DNA from: Euzebya rosea
Lineage (GTDB): Bacteria; Actinomycetota; Nitriliruptoria; Euzebyales; Euzebyaceae
DNA: 64,000 nucleotides
Assembly (NCBI RefSeq): GCF_003073135.1
Contig: NZ_PGDQ01000009.1
Coordinates: forward strand, 1-64,000
Direction of reading: 5' to 3'
The position numbers were made by a program, and so were the translations under genes. Positions 7,642 to 15,906 of this stretch are shown in pieces. Position 1 is the stretch's first letter. The number at the start of each line of letters is the position of its first letter. Below the pieces are notes generated by a model. The model made no database searches. It saw only the letters and a list, made by a program, of their open reading frames with translations, and was not told the origin of the DNA.

Positions 7642-9077
7642 TGGATCTCCTCGGTGACGGTGTCGGACAGGTAGTGGGTCCACAGGTGCATCGCGGCGTA
7701 GCCACGCCACGGCCGCCAGCGCTCGGCCATCCGGTCCAGCTCGCGGGCCGTGACGGTGGTGGCGGTCAGGCCCTCCACGGCCCGGCGCAGCGCGAGGTCG
7801 CCCTCCGGCCACGCGTCGGGGTTGCGGAGGGTCAGCAGGCCGATGCTCGACGCCGTCCACCGGCCGATCCCCGGGAGGGCCAGCAGGGCGGCCCGGACGG
7901 TGTCCGGGTCGGCACCCGGGGCCAGGTCCAACCCGTTGTCGACCGCCGCGGCCAGGGCCCGTACCGCACCCGCACGCTGCCGGGTCAGGCCGATGGCGGC
8001 CTCCAGCGGCAGGTCGCGGACCACTCCGGGGGAGGGGATGCCGGGCCGCTCCGACAGGGCGGCCAGACGCCCCATCATCGTCGTCGCGGCGGCGGCGGAG
8101 ACCTGCTGGCCGAGCACCGTGCGGACCGGCCCCTCCCACGGATCGGCGGCCCCGGGGATGCGAAGGCCGGGCCGACGGGCGACGAGCGGTCCCAGGAGCG
8201 CGTCGTCGCCGAGGGCCCGGTCGATGGCGTCGACGTCGGCGTCGAGGTCGAACACCTGGCGGGCCAGCGCCACGGCGCGTCCCAGGTCGGGGTCGTGGCC
8301 GTCCGCAGCCACCACCTCCACCACCACGTCCACGGCCGTCGGGCGCAGGGTGACAACCTGTTCGTCGGTGACGTGCCGGATGGCCCCGTCGACGAGGCCG
8401 GTCCGGCCGGGGATGTCGTGCAGCGCCACCCACTCGAGCGTGGGGTCCGGCGCGAACGGCTGGCGGACCGCCAGCGTCACCCTGACCGCCGCGGGGGCCG
8501 CGGGGCGTCCCCGACGCACGTCGGTGGGGGAGGCGTGGAAGGTCCGTCGGAACGCGTCGTTGAACTGCCGGACGCTGCCGAACCCGGCGGCGAACGCCAC
8601 CCGGGTCAGCGGGAGGTCGGTCTGGTCGACCAGCATCCGCGCCAGCCGGACCCGCCGCATGGTGATCAACGCCGCCGGCCCCGCCCCGAAGGTGGCCGTC
8701 GTGATCCGCTGGAGGTGCCGGGGGCTGACGTGCAACCGCGCCGCAAGGGCGGGGACGCCACCCTCGCCGGCCCCGTCCTCGATCATCCGCAGCGCCCGCG
8801 CAGCCACGTCCGCCTGCGGGTCGACCTCGGGTCGGTCGGGGGCCAGCTCGGGGCGGCACCGACGGCAGGCGCGCAGTCCGGCGTCCTGGGCTGCGGCGGC
8901 AGAGGGGAAGAAGCGCACGTTCTCGCGCTTGGGTGTTCGGGCCGGGCAGGAGGGACGGCAGAAGATGCCGGTGGTCAGCACCCCGGTGATGAACCGACCG
9001 TCGAAGCGCCGGTCCCGCGAGGCGACGGCCGCGTAACAGCTGTCGAAGTCGGTGGCGGTCGGCCCGGTCGTGGTCAT
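7638..9077 (-). CDS. Ada-type regulator fused to AlkA-like 3-methyladenine DNA glycosylase
   Basis: 479 residues, ATG at 9077. Domains in order: an Ada metal-binding domain (about 10-75) with Cys residues in GIFCRPSC and ACRRC that form the methyl-phosphotriester-sensing zinc site; an AraC-type helix-turn-helix (about 85-185, RVAFAAGFGSVRQFNDAFRR); an AlkA N-terminal domain; and an HhH-GPD glycosylase (ALPGIGRWTASSIG, with catalytic Asp in EGDLALRR). It should sense alkylation through Ada and excise alkylated bases in the same chain. Cotranscribed with ogt through a 4-bp overlap. Divergent from the CrtO-like gene. Confidence 0.93.
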   Translation of the reverse strand: MTTTGPTATDFDSCYAAVASRDRRFDGRFITGVLTTGIFCRPSCPARTPKRENVRFFPSAAAAQDAGLRACRRCRPELAPDRPEVDPQADVAARALRMIEDGAGEGGVPALAARLHVSPRHLQRITTATFGAGPAALITMRRVRLARMLVDQTDLPLTRVAFAAGFGSVRQFNDAFRRTFHASPTDVRRGRPAAPAAVRVTLAVRQPFAPDPTLEWVALHDIPGRTGLVDGAIRHVTDEQVVTLRPTAVDVVVEVVAADGHDPDLGRAVALARQVFDLDADVDAIDRALGDDALLGPLVARRPGLRIPGAADPWEGPVRTVLGQQVSAAAATTMMGRLAALSERPGIPSPGVVRDLPLEAAIGLTRQRAGAVRALAAAVDNGLDLAPGADPDTVRAALLALPGIGRWTASSIGLLTLRNPDAWPEGDLALRRAVEGLTATTVTARELDRMAERWRPWRGYAAMHLWTHYLSDTVTEEIQ

Positions 9078-9183
9078 GGGTCGCAGTCTGGCACCCCCAC
9101 CCGTTGTGGTCCGGCGGGATTCGGACGTCGCAGTGGCGCGAGGCGCCGGTGGGACGGGCCGACATCGGGTACATGTCGACGTC

Positions 9184-10758
9184 GTGCCCTCCCCACCCCC
9201 CACCGCCCTCGTCGTCGGCGGCGGCCACAACGGCCTGGTCGCTGCCTGCTACCTGGCCCGCGCCGGTGTCGACGTGACCGTGCTCGAGCAGTCCGACAAG
9301 GTCGGGGGTGGCTCGAGGACCGACGAGACCGTCCCCGGCTACCGCTTCGACACCCACTCCGCGGCCCACAACATCATCAACATGACCGACATCCCGGAGG
9401 AGCTGGGGTTGGCCGAGATGGGGTTGGAGTACCGCGAGATGGACCCCTTCGCCGTCTCCGTCGGCGCCGACGGGACGACCATCCGCTTCTGGCGCGACGT
9501 CGACGCGACGCTGGACTCCATCGCCGAGGTCGCCCCCGCTGACGTCGACGGTTACCGGCGCTTCGTCGACGACGCCATGCCGATCGTGAAGCTGGCCGTC
9601 GCCGGGGTGAACGCCGGGGCCTCGGCACGGCGCGAGCTGGCGATGGCCGGTGACCGCATCCTCCCCGTGTTCCAGGCGCTGCGGCGACACGGCGGGCCGT
9701 TCGCGCTCGCCTCGACGCTGCTGATGCCCTACGGCGCCCTGCTTCGCCGCTACCTGACCACCGACGCGGTCATGGCGCCGATCGGCGCCTTCGCCGCCCA
9801 CGGCAACGCCAGCCCCAACGACTTCGGCACCGCCTTCTCCGCCATCTGGCAAGCCGTCTACCACCGGCACGGCCAGTGGCATGCCGTCGGTGGGGCACAG
9901 GCGTTGTCCGACGCGCTCGCACGCCGGCTCGAGGCGTGGGGCGGAACGATCCGCACCGGCGCGGACGTCGCGAGGATCGTGCAGCGCGACGGGGCGGTGC
10001 AGGGGGTGGAGCTGGCGTCGGGGGAGCGGCTGGCCGCCCATGTCGTCGTGACGGCCATGGACCCTCGGATGGCGCTGCTCGACCTGCTCGACCCACCCTT
10101 GACCGGCAGGGTCGCCGACGACCTGCGGGTCGCCCATGCCGGCAACGCCGTGCAGATGGTCGTGCACGTCGCGACCGACCGGCTGCCGGCGTATCCCGAC
10201 GCCCAGCCGGCGGACTGGATGGGGCTGCAGTCCTACGTCGACGACTTCCCCTCCCTCGAGCGGGCGTTCAGCGCGGCGCAGGACCGACGGTTGCCCGAGG
10301 ACCCCGTGCCGACCTATGCGTTCACCCCGAGCGCGATGGACGACACGCTGGCCCCGGAGGGTCATCACACCGTCTACCTGGCCTGTCCGGCCGCCCCGGC
10401 GGAGGTCCGTGGTGGCTGGGACGGCGTGGCCGAGCAGTTCACCGAGCGCATGATCGACACGGTCGAGCGACGGGCACCCGGGTTCCGCGACTCGATCCAG
10501 GGGATCGCCATCCGAACACCCGAGCTGATGGAGGCCGAGCTGCGCTGGCCCGGGGCGCACCCCATGGTGCTCGACCTGTCGCTCGACCAGCTGGTCAGCG
10601 CCCGCCCGACCGTGGCGCTCGGCGGCCACTCGACCCCGGTCCGCGGGCTGTTCGTCTCGGGCGCCGGGACGGCCCCGATCGGGGGCGTTGCCGGCACGCC
10701 GGGCCGGGCGGCGGCCAAGGCGGTGCTGAAGGCCCACCCCTTGCGACGCTCGCGCTAA
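9184..10758 (+). CDS. FAD-dependent phytoene desaturase/CrtO-like oxidoreductase
   Basis: 524 residues from GTG at 9184; a TACATG box 8 nt upstream and no SD suggest a leaderless message. The N-terminal Rossmann motif is VVGGGHNGLVAACYLARAG, and the C-terminal FAD-closing motif GLFVSGAGTAPIGGVAGTPG is present. This groups it with the phytoene dehydrogenase/beta-carotene ketolase (CrtO)-related NAD(P)/FAD proteins found in many actinobacteria. No carotenoid genes are nearby, so it may not act on carotenoids. Its stop overlaps the stop of the convergent membrane-protein gene by three bases. Confidence 0.8.
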   Translation: MPSPPPTALVVGGGHNGLVAACYLARAGVDVTVLEQSDKVGGGSRTDETVPGYRFDTHSAAHNIINMTDIPEELGLAEMGLEYREMDPFAVSVGADGTTIRFWRDVDATLDSIAEVAPADVDGYRRFVDDAMPIVKLAVAGVNAGASARRELAMAGDRILPVFQALRRHGGPFALASTLLMPYGALLRRYLTTDAVMAPIGAFAAHGNASPNDFGTAFSAIWQAVYHRHGQWHAVGGAQALSDALARRLEAWGGTIRTGADVARIVQRDGAVQGVELASGERLAAHVVVTAMDPRMALLDLLDPPLTGRVADDLRVAHAGNAVQMVVHVATDRLPAYPDAQPADWMGLQSYVDDFPSLERAFSAAQDRRLPEDPVPTYAFTPSAMDDTLAPEGHHTVYLACPAAPAEVRGGWDGVAEQFTERMIDTVERRAPGFRDSIQGIAIRTPELMEAELRWPGAHPMVLDLSLDQLVSARPTVALGGHSTPVRGLFVSGAGTAPIGGVAGTPGRAAAKAVLKAHPLRRSR

Positions 10759-11300
10759 CGGGGCGGTTGGCCGATCGCCGCGGCGAGGACGCTGTCGAGG
10801 TTGCCCATGCCGCCCGCGAAGGGGGAGGGGCGGGCCAGCACGAGCGTGCGGTCGGGCATGCGGACGACCAGCGCGGGAGAGCTGGACCCGACCTGCACGC
10901 GTCGGCCGACGCGGACATGGGTCAGCGGTGCGATGGGTCGACCCTGCGGATCCCGCAGCGCACCGGCCGCCCGGTCGAAGACCGCCGAGACGGCCAAGTG
11001 GTCGAGCGGCCGTCGACGGGCCGCCTGCAGGGCACGCAGGAGGAGGACGAGGATCGGCAGCGGCACCACGGACGGCGCGAGGAGCGCGACAGGCCACGGG
11101 ACAGGCAGGTCACCGGTCACGGCAGCCGCTGTCATGCCGCCCACGGCGATCACCCAGACCAGGCCGACGACGAACGCAGCGACCGCGGGGCCGACGAGCC
11201 TCCGGTCCGCCACCACGACCAGGGGGCCGTCCTCGATCACGACCACGCCGCTGGAGGACGTCAGCACGCGGGCGTTGGGTGACACGGGCGACGTCGACAT
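10755..11300 (-). CDS. Membrane protein of unknown function, two transmembrane helices
   Basis: 181 residues, ATG at 11300. Two hydrophobic spans (VGPAVAAFVVGLVWVIAVG and WPVALLAPSVVPLPILVLLL) are separated by a short loop. The second is followed by a basic segment and a soluble C-terminal half (HVRVGRRVQVGSSSPALVV). This PH-like layout resembles small actinobacterial membrane proteins with a cytoplasmic beta-rich domain, but no family is recognised with certainty. It converges with the CrtO-like gene with overlapping stops. Confidence 0.6.
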   Translation of the reverse strand: MSTSPVSPNARVLTSSSGVVVIEDGPLVVVADRRLVGPAVAAFVVGLVWVIAVGGMTAAAVTGDLPVPWPVALLAPSVVPLPILVLLLRALQAARRRPLDHLAVSAVFDRAAGALRDPQGRPIAPLTHVRVGRRVQVGSSSPALVVRMPDRTLVLARPSPFAGGMGNLDSVLAAAIGQPPR

Positions 11301-11412
11301 GGTGGCGCGCACGCTACCGCCACGGTCGGGTGGCCGGTCGGCCACGCCCGGAGTGGCCCGATCCACGACAAGCCGCTACTCTTACTCGTCCCGCAGGGTC
11401 CACGCCCTGCAT

Positions 11413-11489
11413 GGGCTCATAGCTCAGCTGGATAGAGCATCTGTCTACGGAACAGAAGGCCGGGGGTTCGAATCCCTCTGAGCCCGCCA
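11413..11489 (+). tRNA. tRNA-Arg (anticodon ACG)
   Basis: Cloverleaf: acceptor GGGCTCA/TGAGCCC, D-arm GCTC/GAGC, anticodon stem TCTGT/ACAGA with loop CTACGGA (ACG), T-arm GGGGG-TTCGAAT-CCCTC. Discriminator G is followed by an encoded CCA (11487-11489). A TACTCT box at 11377-11382 could be its -10. Confidence 0.96.
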
Positions 11490-11493
11490 GCGC

Positions 11494-11524
11494 AACGCCT
11501 CCCGGTTCGCCGGGAGGCGTTTGT
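11494..11524 (+). terminator. Intrinsic terminator after tRNA-Arg (possibly bidirectional)
   Basis: Perfect 12-bp inverted repeat AACGCCTCCCGG / CCGGGAGGCGTT around a TTCG tetraloop, followed by a short T-rich end (TTGTC). It lies between tRNA-Arg and the converging LuxR-type gene, and the reverse strand has AA before the stem, so it could serve both. Confidence 0.85.
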
Positions 11525-11549
11525 CGTTCCGAGAGGGCACCGGCGACGG

Positions 11550-14081
11550 TCAGCCGTGCTGCATGCGTGACAGCAGGACCAGCGCTTCGGCACGTGAACG
11601 GACGTCGAGGCCGGCGTAGGCCCGCTGCAGGTGCTTGCGGACCGTCGCCGGGCTGATGCCCAGCGCCTCGGCGATGTCGGCGTTCGTGCCACCCGTGCGC
11701 AGGGCCATCAGGACCTCGACCTCGCGGGGTCGCAGGCCGTGCAGCTCCGACAGCACAGCGGCCAGTTCGCCGTCCCCGTCCACGGTTGCCGGGTCGATCG
11801 GGCCCTCGGCGCCACCGACCGCGCCACCGACGGGGCCCTCGGGGACCGGGGCACCGACGCCCCGCGCCACCGGCACGAGGACGGCGCATGCCTGGGGTTC
11901 GGCCAGCGGTGCCACCTCCAGCAGGCCCTGCGCCTGGTAGGCGGCGAACGCCCGGCCAGCCGCATCGGTGGCGTCCATGCCCGCGCGATGCCGCGCAAGG
12001 GCACCGAGCAACACCATCCGAGGGACCTCGAACGGCTCGAGCTGGTCGGTGCCCAGCCGCTCGAGCACCGCCAGCGCCACGGCGGGATCGCCCAGCCGGG
12101 CCTCGACCGCGGCCTCGGCGACCAGCACCGCCCGCTCGTCCTCCTCCCGGCGGGCCCGCGCGGCGTCCAGCCGCTCGCGAGCCTCGTCCTCCAGCTCCAC
12201 CCGTGCCAGCGCGTCTGCGACCTGCGCCAGGAACAGCACACCGGTCACCGTCTGCATCCAGTCACCGGCCAGCTGCTCGGCCCGCTGCACCGCCGCGAGG
12301 GTGCGCAACCGCTCGCCCCGCATCGACTCCAGCCCCGCCCGGGCCCACGCGGCGTACGCCACGTGCTGGTCGTCGTGCTGCAGCTCGGCCTGCCGGGCAG
12401 CGATGTCGAGGTCTCGGTCGGCGGCCTCCAGCTCGCCCAGCATCACCAGCGTGTCCGCCCGGTTGATGCGCCATGCCGTCGTCGTCGTCCCGGGTCCCAG
12501 CATCGCCTCGACCCGGTCGAACGTGGCGACGACCTGGCGCAGGCGCCCCTGCTCCAGCAGCACCACCCAGGCCAGGTCGCGCAGGATCAGCGCGGCCTGA
12601 TGGCGGTCGCCGGCCCGCTCGGCCGTCTCGGCTGCCCGGCGCAGCCCCGCCTCGGCGGCGTCGACGCCGTCTCGGCGGGCCAGCAGCAGGGCCAGCCCCT
12701 GCTCGAGGCGGCAGCGGGTCTCCAGGTCCACGGTCGACGCGAGCAGATCCTCGATGGCGGTGATGTCGGCGGGGTCGGGGGTGGGGGAGAAGTAGGCGAG
12801 GTCCCGGTACCGCTCGGCGTGCATGGCTGCCGCGACGTCCGGGTGCGACGCCTCCCACCGCGGGGCGCGCGCCAGGACGTGGGCGTTGCGGTCACCGTAG
12901 GCCGCCATCAGGGTCAGCAGCCGGGCCACCTGGACGTCGACGCGCGGGTGGCGGGCGACCACGTCGTCGGGCAGGGCACGCAGGAACGCCAGCAGGGACG
13001 GCTTGAACGACTCACGGAGGTCGTCGATCGAGGCGTCGGCGACGATCCGGGCGGCCAGGTCGGGATGGTGGTGCTCGACCGCCAGGCGAGCACCCTCCAG
13101 CACCCGACCGTGACGGGCAAGGCCGACCGCCAGCGGCCGGAGCTCCGGTAGGGGCAGGGGATCGTCCGGGCGAAGGAGGTCCGCGACGGGGTCCGGCAGG
13201 GTCCAGGGACCGACTGCCGGCGTCTCCCACGGCACACCGGCCTCGGCGGCAGCCCTGATCGTGTCGGCCAGCCCCAGGTCCCGGGCCAGGCGGGCGTCGA
13301 GCAGCGGCAGGCACGCCGCCGCACCCAGCCGACGTCGGGCATCGTCGTCCAGCGGGGCCAGCAGGTCGTGGACCAGCACGTCCAGCACCACGTTGTCGCC
13401 CAGCAGCCGGCGCCCCAGCTCGTGCGGCGCCGCGCTGCGCCCCAGGGCGTTGACGACGGCACGCAGCGCCGTCGACCAGCCACCGGTGGCGAGGCGCAGC
13501 TGCTCGACCATGACGTCGGGCAGGCCGCCGGGCAGCCGTTCGACCAGCAGCAGGTGCAGCTCCTCGGTGGTGAACGCCAGGTCGGTCGTGGTCAGCCGAG
13601 GCCACCGGCCGTCCGTGGTCTGCCCTCCATCCCCTTCCGGTACCCGCCGCCCGAGCACGACCAACCGATGCGGGTCGGGCAGGGCCCGGCCCAGCAGGCG
13701 GACCGCCGACCAGTGCTGCGGGCCGACCTCGTCGACCACGACGAGCGCGGCCGGCCGTCGGCGGGCCATCACCCGCTCGATGCCCGCGGCCACCGTGTCG
13801 TCGTCCCGATCCTCCCCCGCCAGCCCGTCCATGCCCAGCGGATCGAGGAGCCGCTGCAGCACCCCCCGGTGGTCGAGGTCCACGTCGCGCAGGTCGATCC
13901 AGGTGACCTCGCCGGTGTGGCGTGCCGCAGCCTCGGCGGCCAGCGTGGACTTGCCCCAGCCACCGTTGGCATGGACCACCACGATGCGGTGCTCGGCCAG
14001 CCGCCTGACCAGCCGCCCCCGTGCGACGTGCCCGTCGGGGAGGACCGGTGCACCCGCGCCATGGCTTCCACTCAACGCCAC
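11550..14081 (-). CDS. LuxR-family (MalT-like) ATPase transcriptional regulator
   Basis: 843 residues, ATG at 14081. Layout: a STAND/AAA-type ATPase with P-loop ANGGWGKST at about 38-46 and a Walker B-like ALVVVDEVG; a long TPR-like alpha-helical middle; and a C-terminal LuxR HTH (about 780-835, LRPREVEVLMALRTGGTNADIAEALG). MalT-type regulators bind an inducer and ATP, oligomerise and activate transcription; the ligand here is unknown. It starts 13 bp downstream of the SARP gene, indicating one transcript. The two large ATPase regulators in tandem suggest a cascade or joint complex. Confidence 0.9.
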   Translation of the reverse strand: MALSGSHGAGAPVLPDGHVARGRLVRRLAEHRIVVVHANGGWGKSTLAAEAAARHTGEVTWIDLRDVDLDHRGVLQRLLDPLGMDGLAGEDRDDDTVAAGIERVMARRRPAALVVVDEVGPQHWSAVRLLGRALPDPHRLVVLGRRVPEGDGGQTTDGRWPRLTTTDLAFTTEELHLLLVERLPGGLPDVMVEQLRLATGGWSTALRAVVNALGRSAAPHELGRRLLGDNVVLDVLVHDLLAPLDDDARRRLGAAACLPLLDARLARDLGLADTIRAAAEAGVPWETPAVGPWTLPDPVADLLRPDDPLPLPELRPLAVGLARHGRVLEGARLAVEHHHPDLAARIVADASIDDLRESFKPSLLAFLRALPDDVVARHPRVDVQVARLLTLMAAYGDRNAHVLARAPRWEASHPDVAAAMHAERYRDLAYFSPTPDPADITAIEDLLASTVDLETRCRLEQGLALLLARRDGVDAAEAGLRRAAETAERAGDRHQAALILRDLAWVVLLEQGRLRQVVATFDRVEAMLGPGTTTTAWRINRADTLVMLGELEAADRDLDIAARQAELQHDDQHVAYAAWARAGLESMRGERLRTLAAVQRAEQLAGDWMQTVTGVLFLAQVADALARVELEDEARERLDAARARREEDERAVLVAEAAVEARLGDPAVALAVLERLGTDQLEPFEVPRMVLLGALARHRAGMDATDAAGRAFAAYQAQGLLEVAPLAEPQACAVLVPVARGVGAPVPEGPVGGAVGGAEGPIDPATVDGDGELAAVLSELHGLRPREVEVLMALRTGGTNADIAEALGISPATVRKHLQRAYAGLDVRSRAEALVLLSRMQHG

Positions 14082-14094
14082 GGAGCGTACCGAA

Positions 14095-15738
14095 CTAGGC
14101 GCTCGCGGCGGCGGGCACGGCGGGTTCCGCCACGCGCAGCAGGTCGACCTCCATGCGCAGCCCCTCCGGCAGGCGGTCGACGATCACGCGACGGAACAGC
14201 GGATGGCAGAACACCGGTCGGGCGGTGCCGTCCATGCGCACGATCCCCGGTGCCACCTCGTCCAGCGCCAGGCGGTCGATGAAGGGGACCCCCGTCGCAC
14301 CCGCGGTGGCCAGGGACTCCAGCATGGCGAGCACGTGCCGGGGGACGCCGGCGACACGGCTGAGCAGGGCGTCGGCGATCGGCGGGGGCACACGTTCGGC
14401 GGTGACGAGGCGGTCGAGCATCCGCAGGTCCACGCCGGTCCGACGGGCGGCCTCCGCCAGCAGCAGCAGCAGACCGGGGCTGCCGCCGGTCAGCTGGTCG
14501 AGGACCCTCGCCGCGTCCCGATCGACCGCCAGGAGCCTGCCGATGTCGTCCGTCCCGAGGCCCGAGAGCCCGACCTCGACCACGTCGTCGCGGCCGGGCA
14601 CGGCACCGCCCCGTCGGCGGCTGGTCGCCAGGACCCTCGTGTCGGAGTCCCGCAGCGCCCGGGCGAACACCTCGCGGCTGAGGGGACCCAGCCGGTCCAC
14701 GTCGTCGAGGACCAGCAGCCCGGTGTCCTCCAGCGTGCTGCGCACCCGGTCCACCAGCCGGGACAGCAGCTCGTGCGCCTCGATCCGATCGGTCAGCCGT
14801 ACGGGCTCGCCGGTCACGTCCTCGACGGCGGCCAGCGGGGTCCGACGGCTTCGGCCGCAGTCCACGACGGTCGCGGCCAGCGGCCAGCGGTCGGCGACCG
14901 CCGCGGCCAGCCGAGTCTTCCCCGACCAGCCGACCCCGTGCAGCAGCACGGTGCGGCCGGAGGTCAGGTGCCGCTGGATGCGCTGCTGCTCGTCGAGGCG
15001 CCCGACCAGCGGCACGGTGGCGTCGATCGTCGGGGTCGTCGTCGCCTGGAAGATGCGCTGCTCGACCCGGCGCAGGTCCGGGCCGGGTTCGATCCCCCAG
15101 TGATGGCGCAGCTCACGGCGGGCACGGCGATAGGTGGCGCTGGCCTCCAGCCGACGGCCGGCGCGCAGGTGGAGGTCGATCTCCCGGACCCAGGCCGACT
15201 CGTCGGACGGGTCGGCGACCCGCAGGTCGTGGGCCAGCGCCAGCGCCTCGGTGACGGCTCCGCCGGCCTCCAGCGCCACGATGCGTGCCACGGTGCACCG
15301 TCGGAGGAGGGTGTTCAGGCGTTCGGCTGCACGCCGGGTCTCGTGCAGGGGTGGCAGGTCGGCGAACCACTCGGGGACGCCGGGCAGGTCGACGACATCG
15401 GCGGGCAGGCCGCCCTCGAGCGCCGTGGCGAGGCGGACCAACCGGTCCTCGTCGGTCTCCACGACGGTGACCAGGCGGTACCGGTCGAACGCCAGGTCGA
15501 TGTCGGCCGACAGCTTCGACCGCAGCCTGGACACGGTGTTCTGGAGGGACTGGCGAGCGGTCCGCGGTGGATCGTCCCCCCAGCGCAACGCCTCCAGCGT
15601 CCGGACCGACACCCCCGCCGCGGGATCGAGCAGCAACGCCGCCAGTACCTGCCGTTCGGCCGTCGACAGCGGCACCGTCCTGCCGCTGATCCGTACCGTC
15701 GTTGCGCCCTCGACGCTCGCCCTGATTCGCTGGCCCAT
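14095..15738 (-). CDS. AfsR/SARP-family transcriptional regulator with BTAD and ATPase domain
   Basis: 547 residues; ATG at 15738 with AGGA 7 nt upstream. The N-terminal OmpR-like winged helix (LSTAERQVLAALLLDPAAGV...SLQNTVSRLRSKL) is followed by a bacterial transcriptional activator domain (about 100-245) and an NB-ARC-like ATPase with P-loop HGVGWSGKTR near 265-273 and Walker B TGLLVLDDVDRLG. It lacks the C-terminal TPR array of classical AfsR. SARP proteins activate secondary-metabolite or stress genes by binding direct repeats near -35. The upstream region contains two perfect palindromes that may be its own or another factor's operators. Confidence 0.88.
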   Translation of the reverse strand: MGQRIRASVEGATTVRISGRTVPLSTAERQVLAALLLDPAAGVSVRTLEALRWGDDPPRTARQSLQNTVSRLRSKLSADIDLAFDRYRLVTVVETDEDRLVRLATALEGGLPADVVDLPGVPEWFADLPPLHETRRAAERLNTLLRRCTVARIVALEAGGAVTEALALAHDLRVADPSDESAWVREIDLHLRAGRRLEASATYRRARRELRHHWGIEPGPDLRRVEQRIFQATTTPTIDATVPLVGRLDEQQRIQRHLTSGRTVLLHGVGWSGKTRLAAAVADRWPLAATVVDCGRSRRTPLAAVEDVTGEPVRLTDRIEAHELLSRLVDRVRSTLEDTGLLVLDDVDRLGPLSREVFARALRDSDTRVLATSRRRGGAVPGRDDVVEVGLSGLGTDDIGRLLAVDRDAARVLDQLTGGSPGLLLLLAEAARRTGVDLRMLDRLVTAERVPPPIADALLSRVAGVPRHVLAMLESLATAGATGVPFIDRLALDEVAPGIVRMDGTARPVFCHPLFRRVIVDRLPEGLRMEVDLLRVAEPAVPAAASA

Positions 15739-15799
15739 GACTGTTCCTGACCCCTCGATCCTCGATGCTCCGAGGATCCACCCAAGGGTTGCTCGTGCG

Positions 15800-15840
15800 G
15801 TACGCGCTTGCGCGTACTTCACGGATTCACTAGTCCGTGA
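15800..15840. promoter_or_regulatory. Two adjacent perfect palindromes in the SARP / zinc-ribbon divergent promoter
   Basis: Palindrome 1 (15800-15817) is GTACGCGC-TT-GCGCGTAC. Palindrome 2 (15819-15840) is TCACGGA, 8-nt spacer TTCACTAG, TCCGTGA. They lie 1 bp apart, 62 bp upstream of the SARP start and 67 bp upstream of the divergent membrane-protein gene, the expected place for operators controlling both. Confidence 0.7.
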
Positions 15841-15906
15841 CCACTGCAGGCCCACCCCGCACATACGCTGCGGACCAACGGTTCCCGCGAGGACGAGGAG
15901 CACGAG

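Noticed and set aside
7144-11097. A 1317-residue minus-strand open frame through the CrtO-like, Ada/AlkA and ogt genes
   Set aside because: Only its last 165 residues are real (ogt). The rest is out of frame with better-supported genes and composed of Arg/Pro/Gly-rich shadow sequence.
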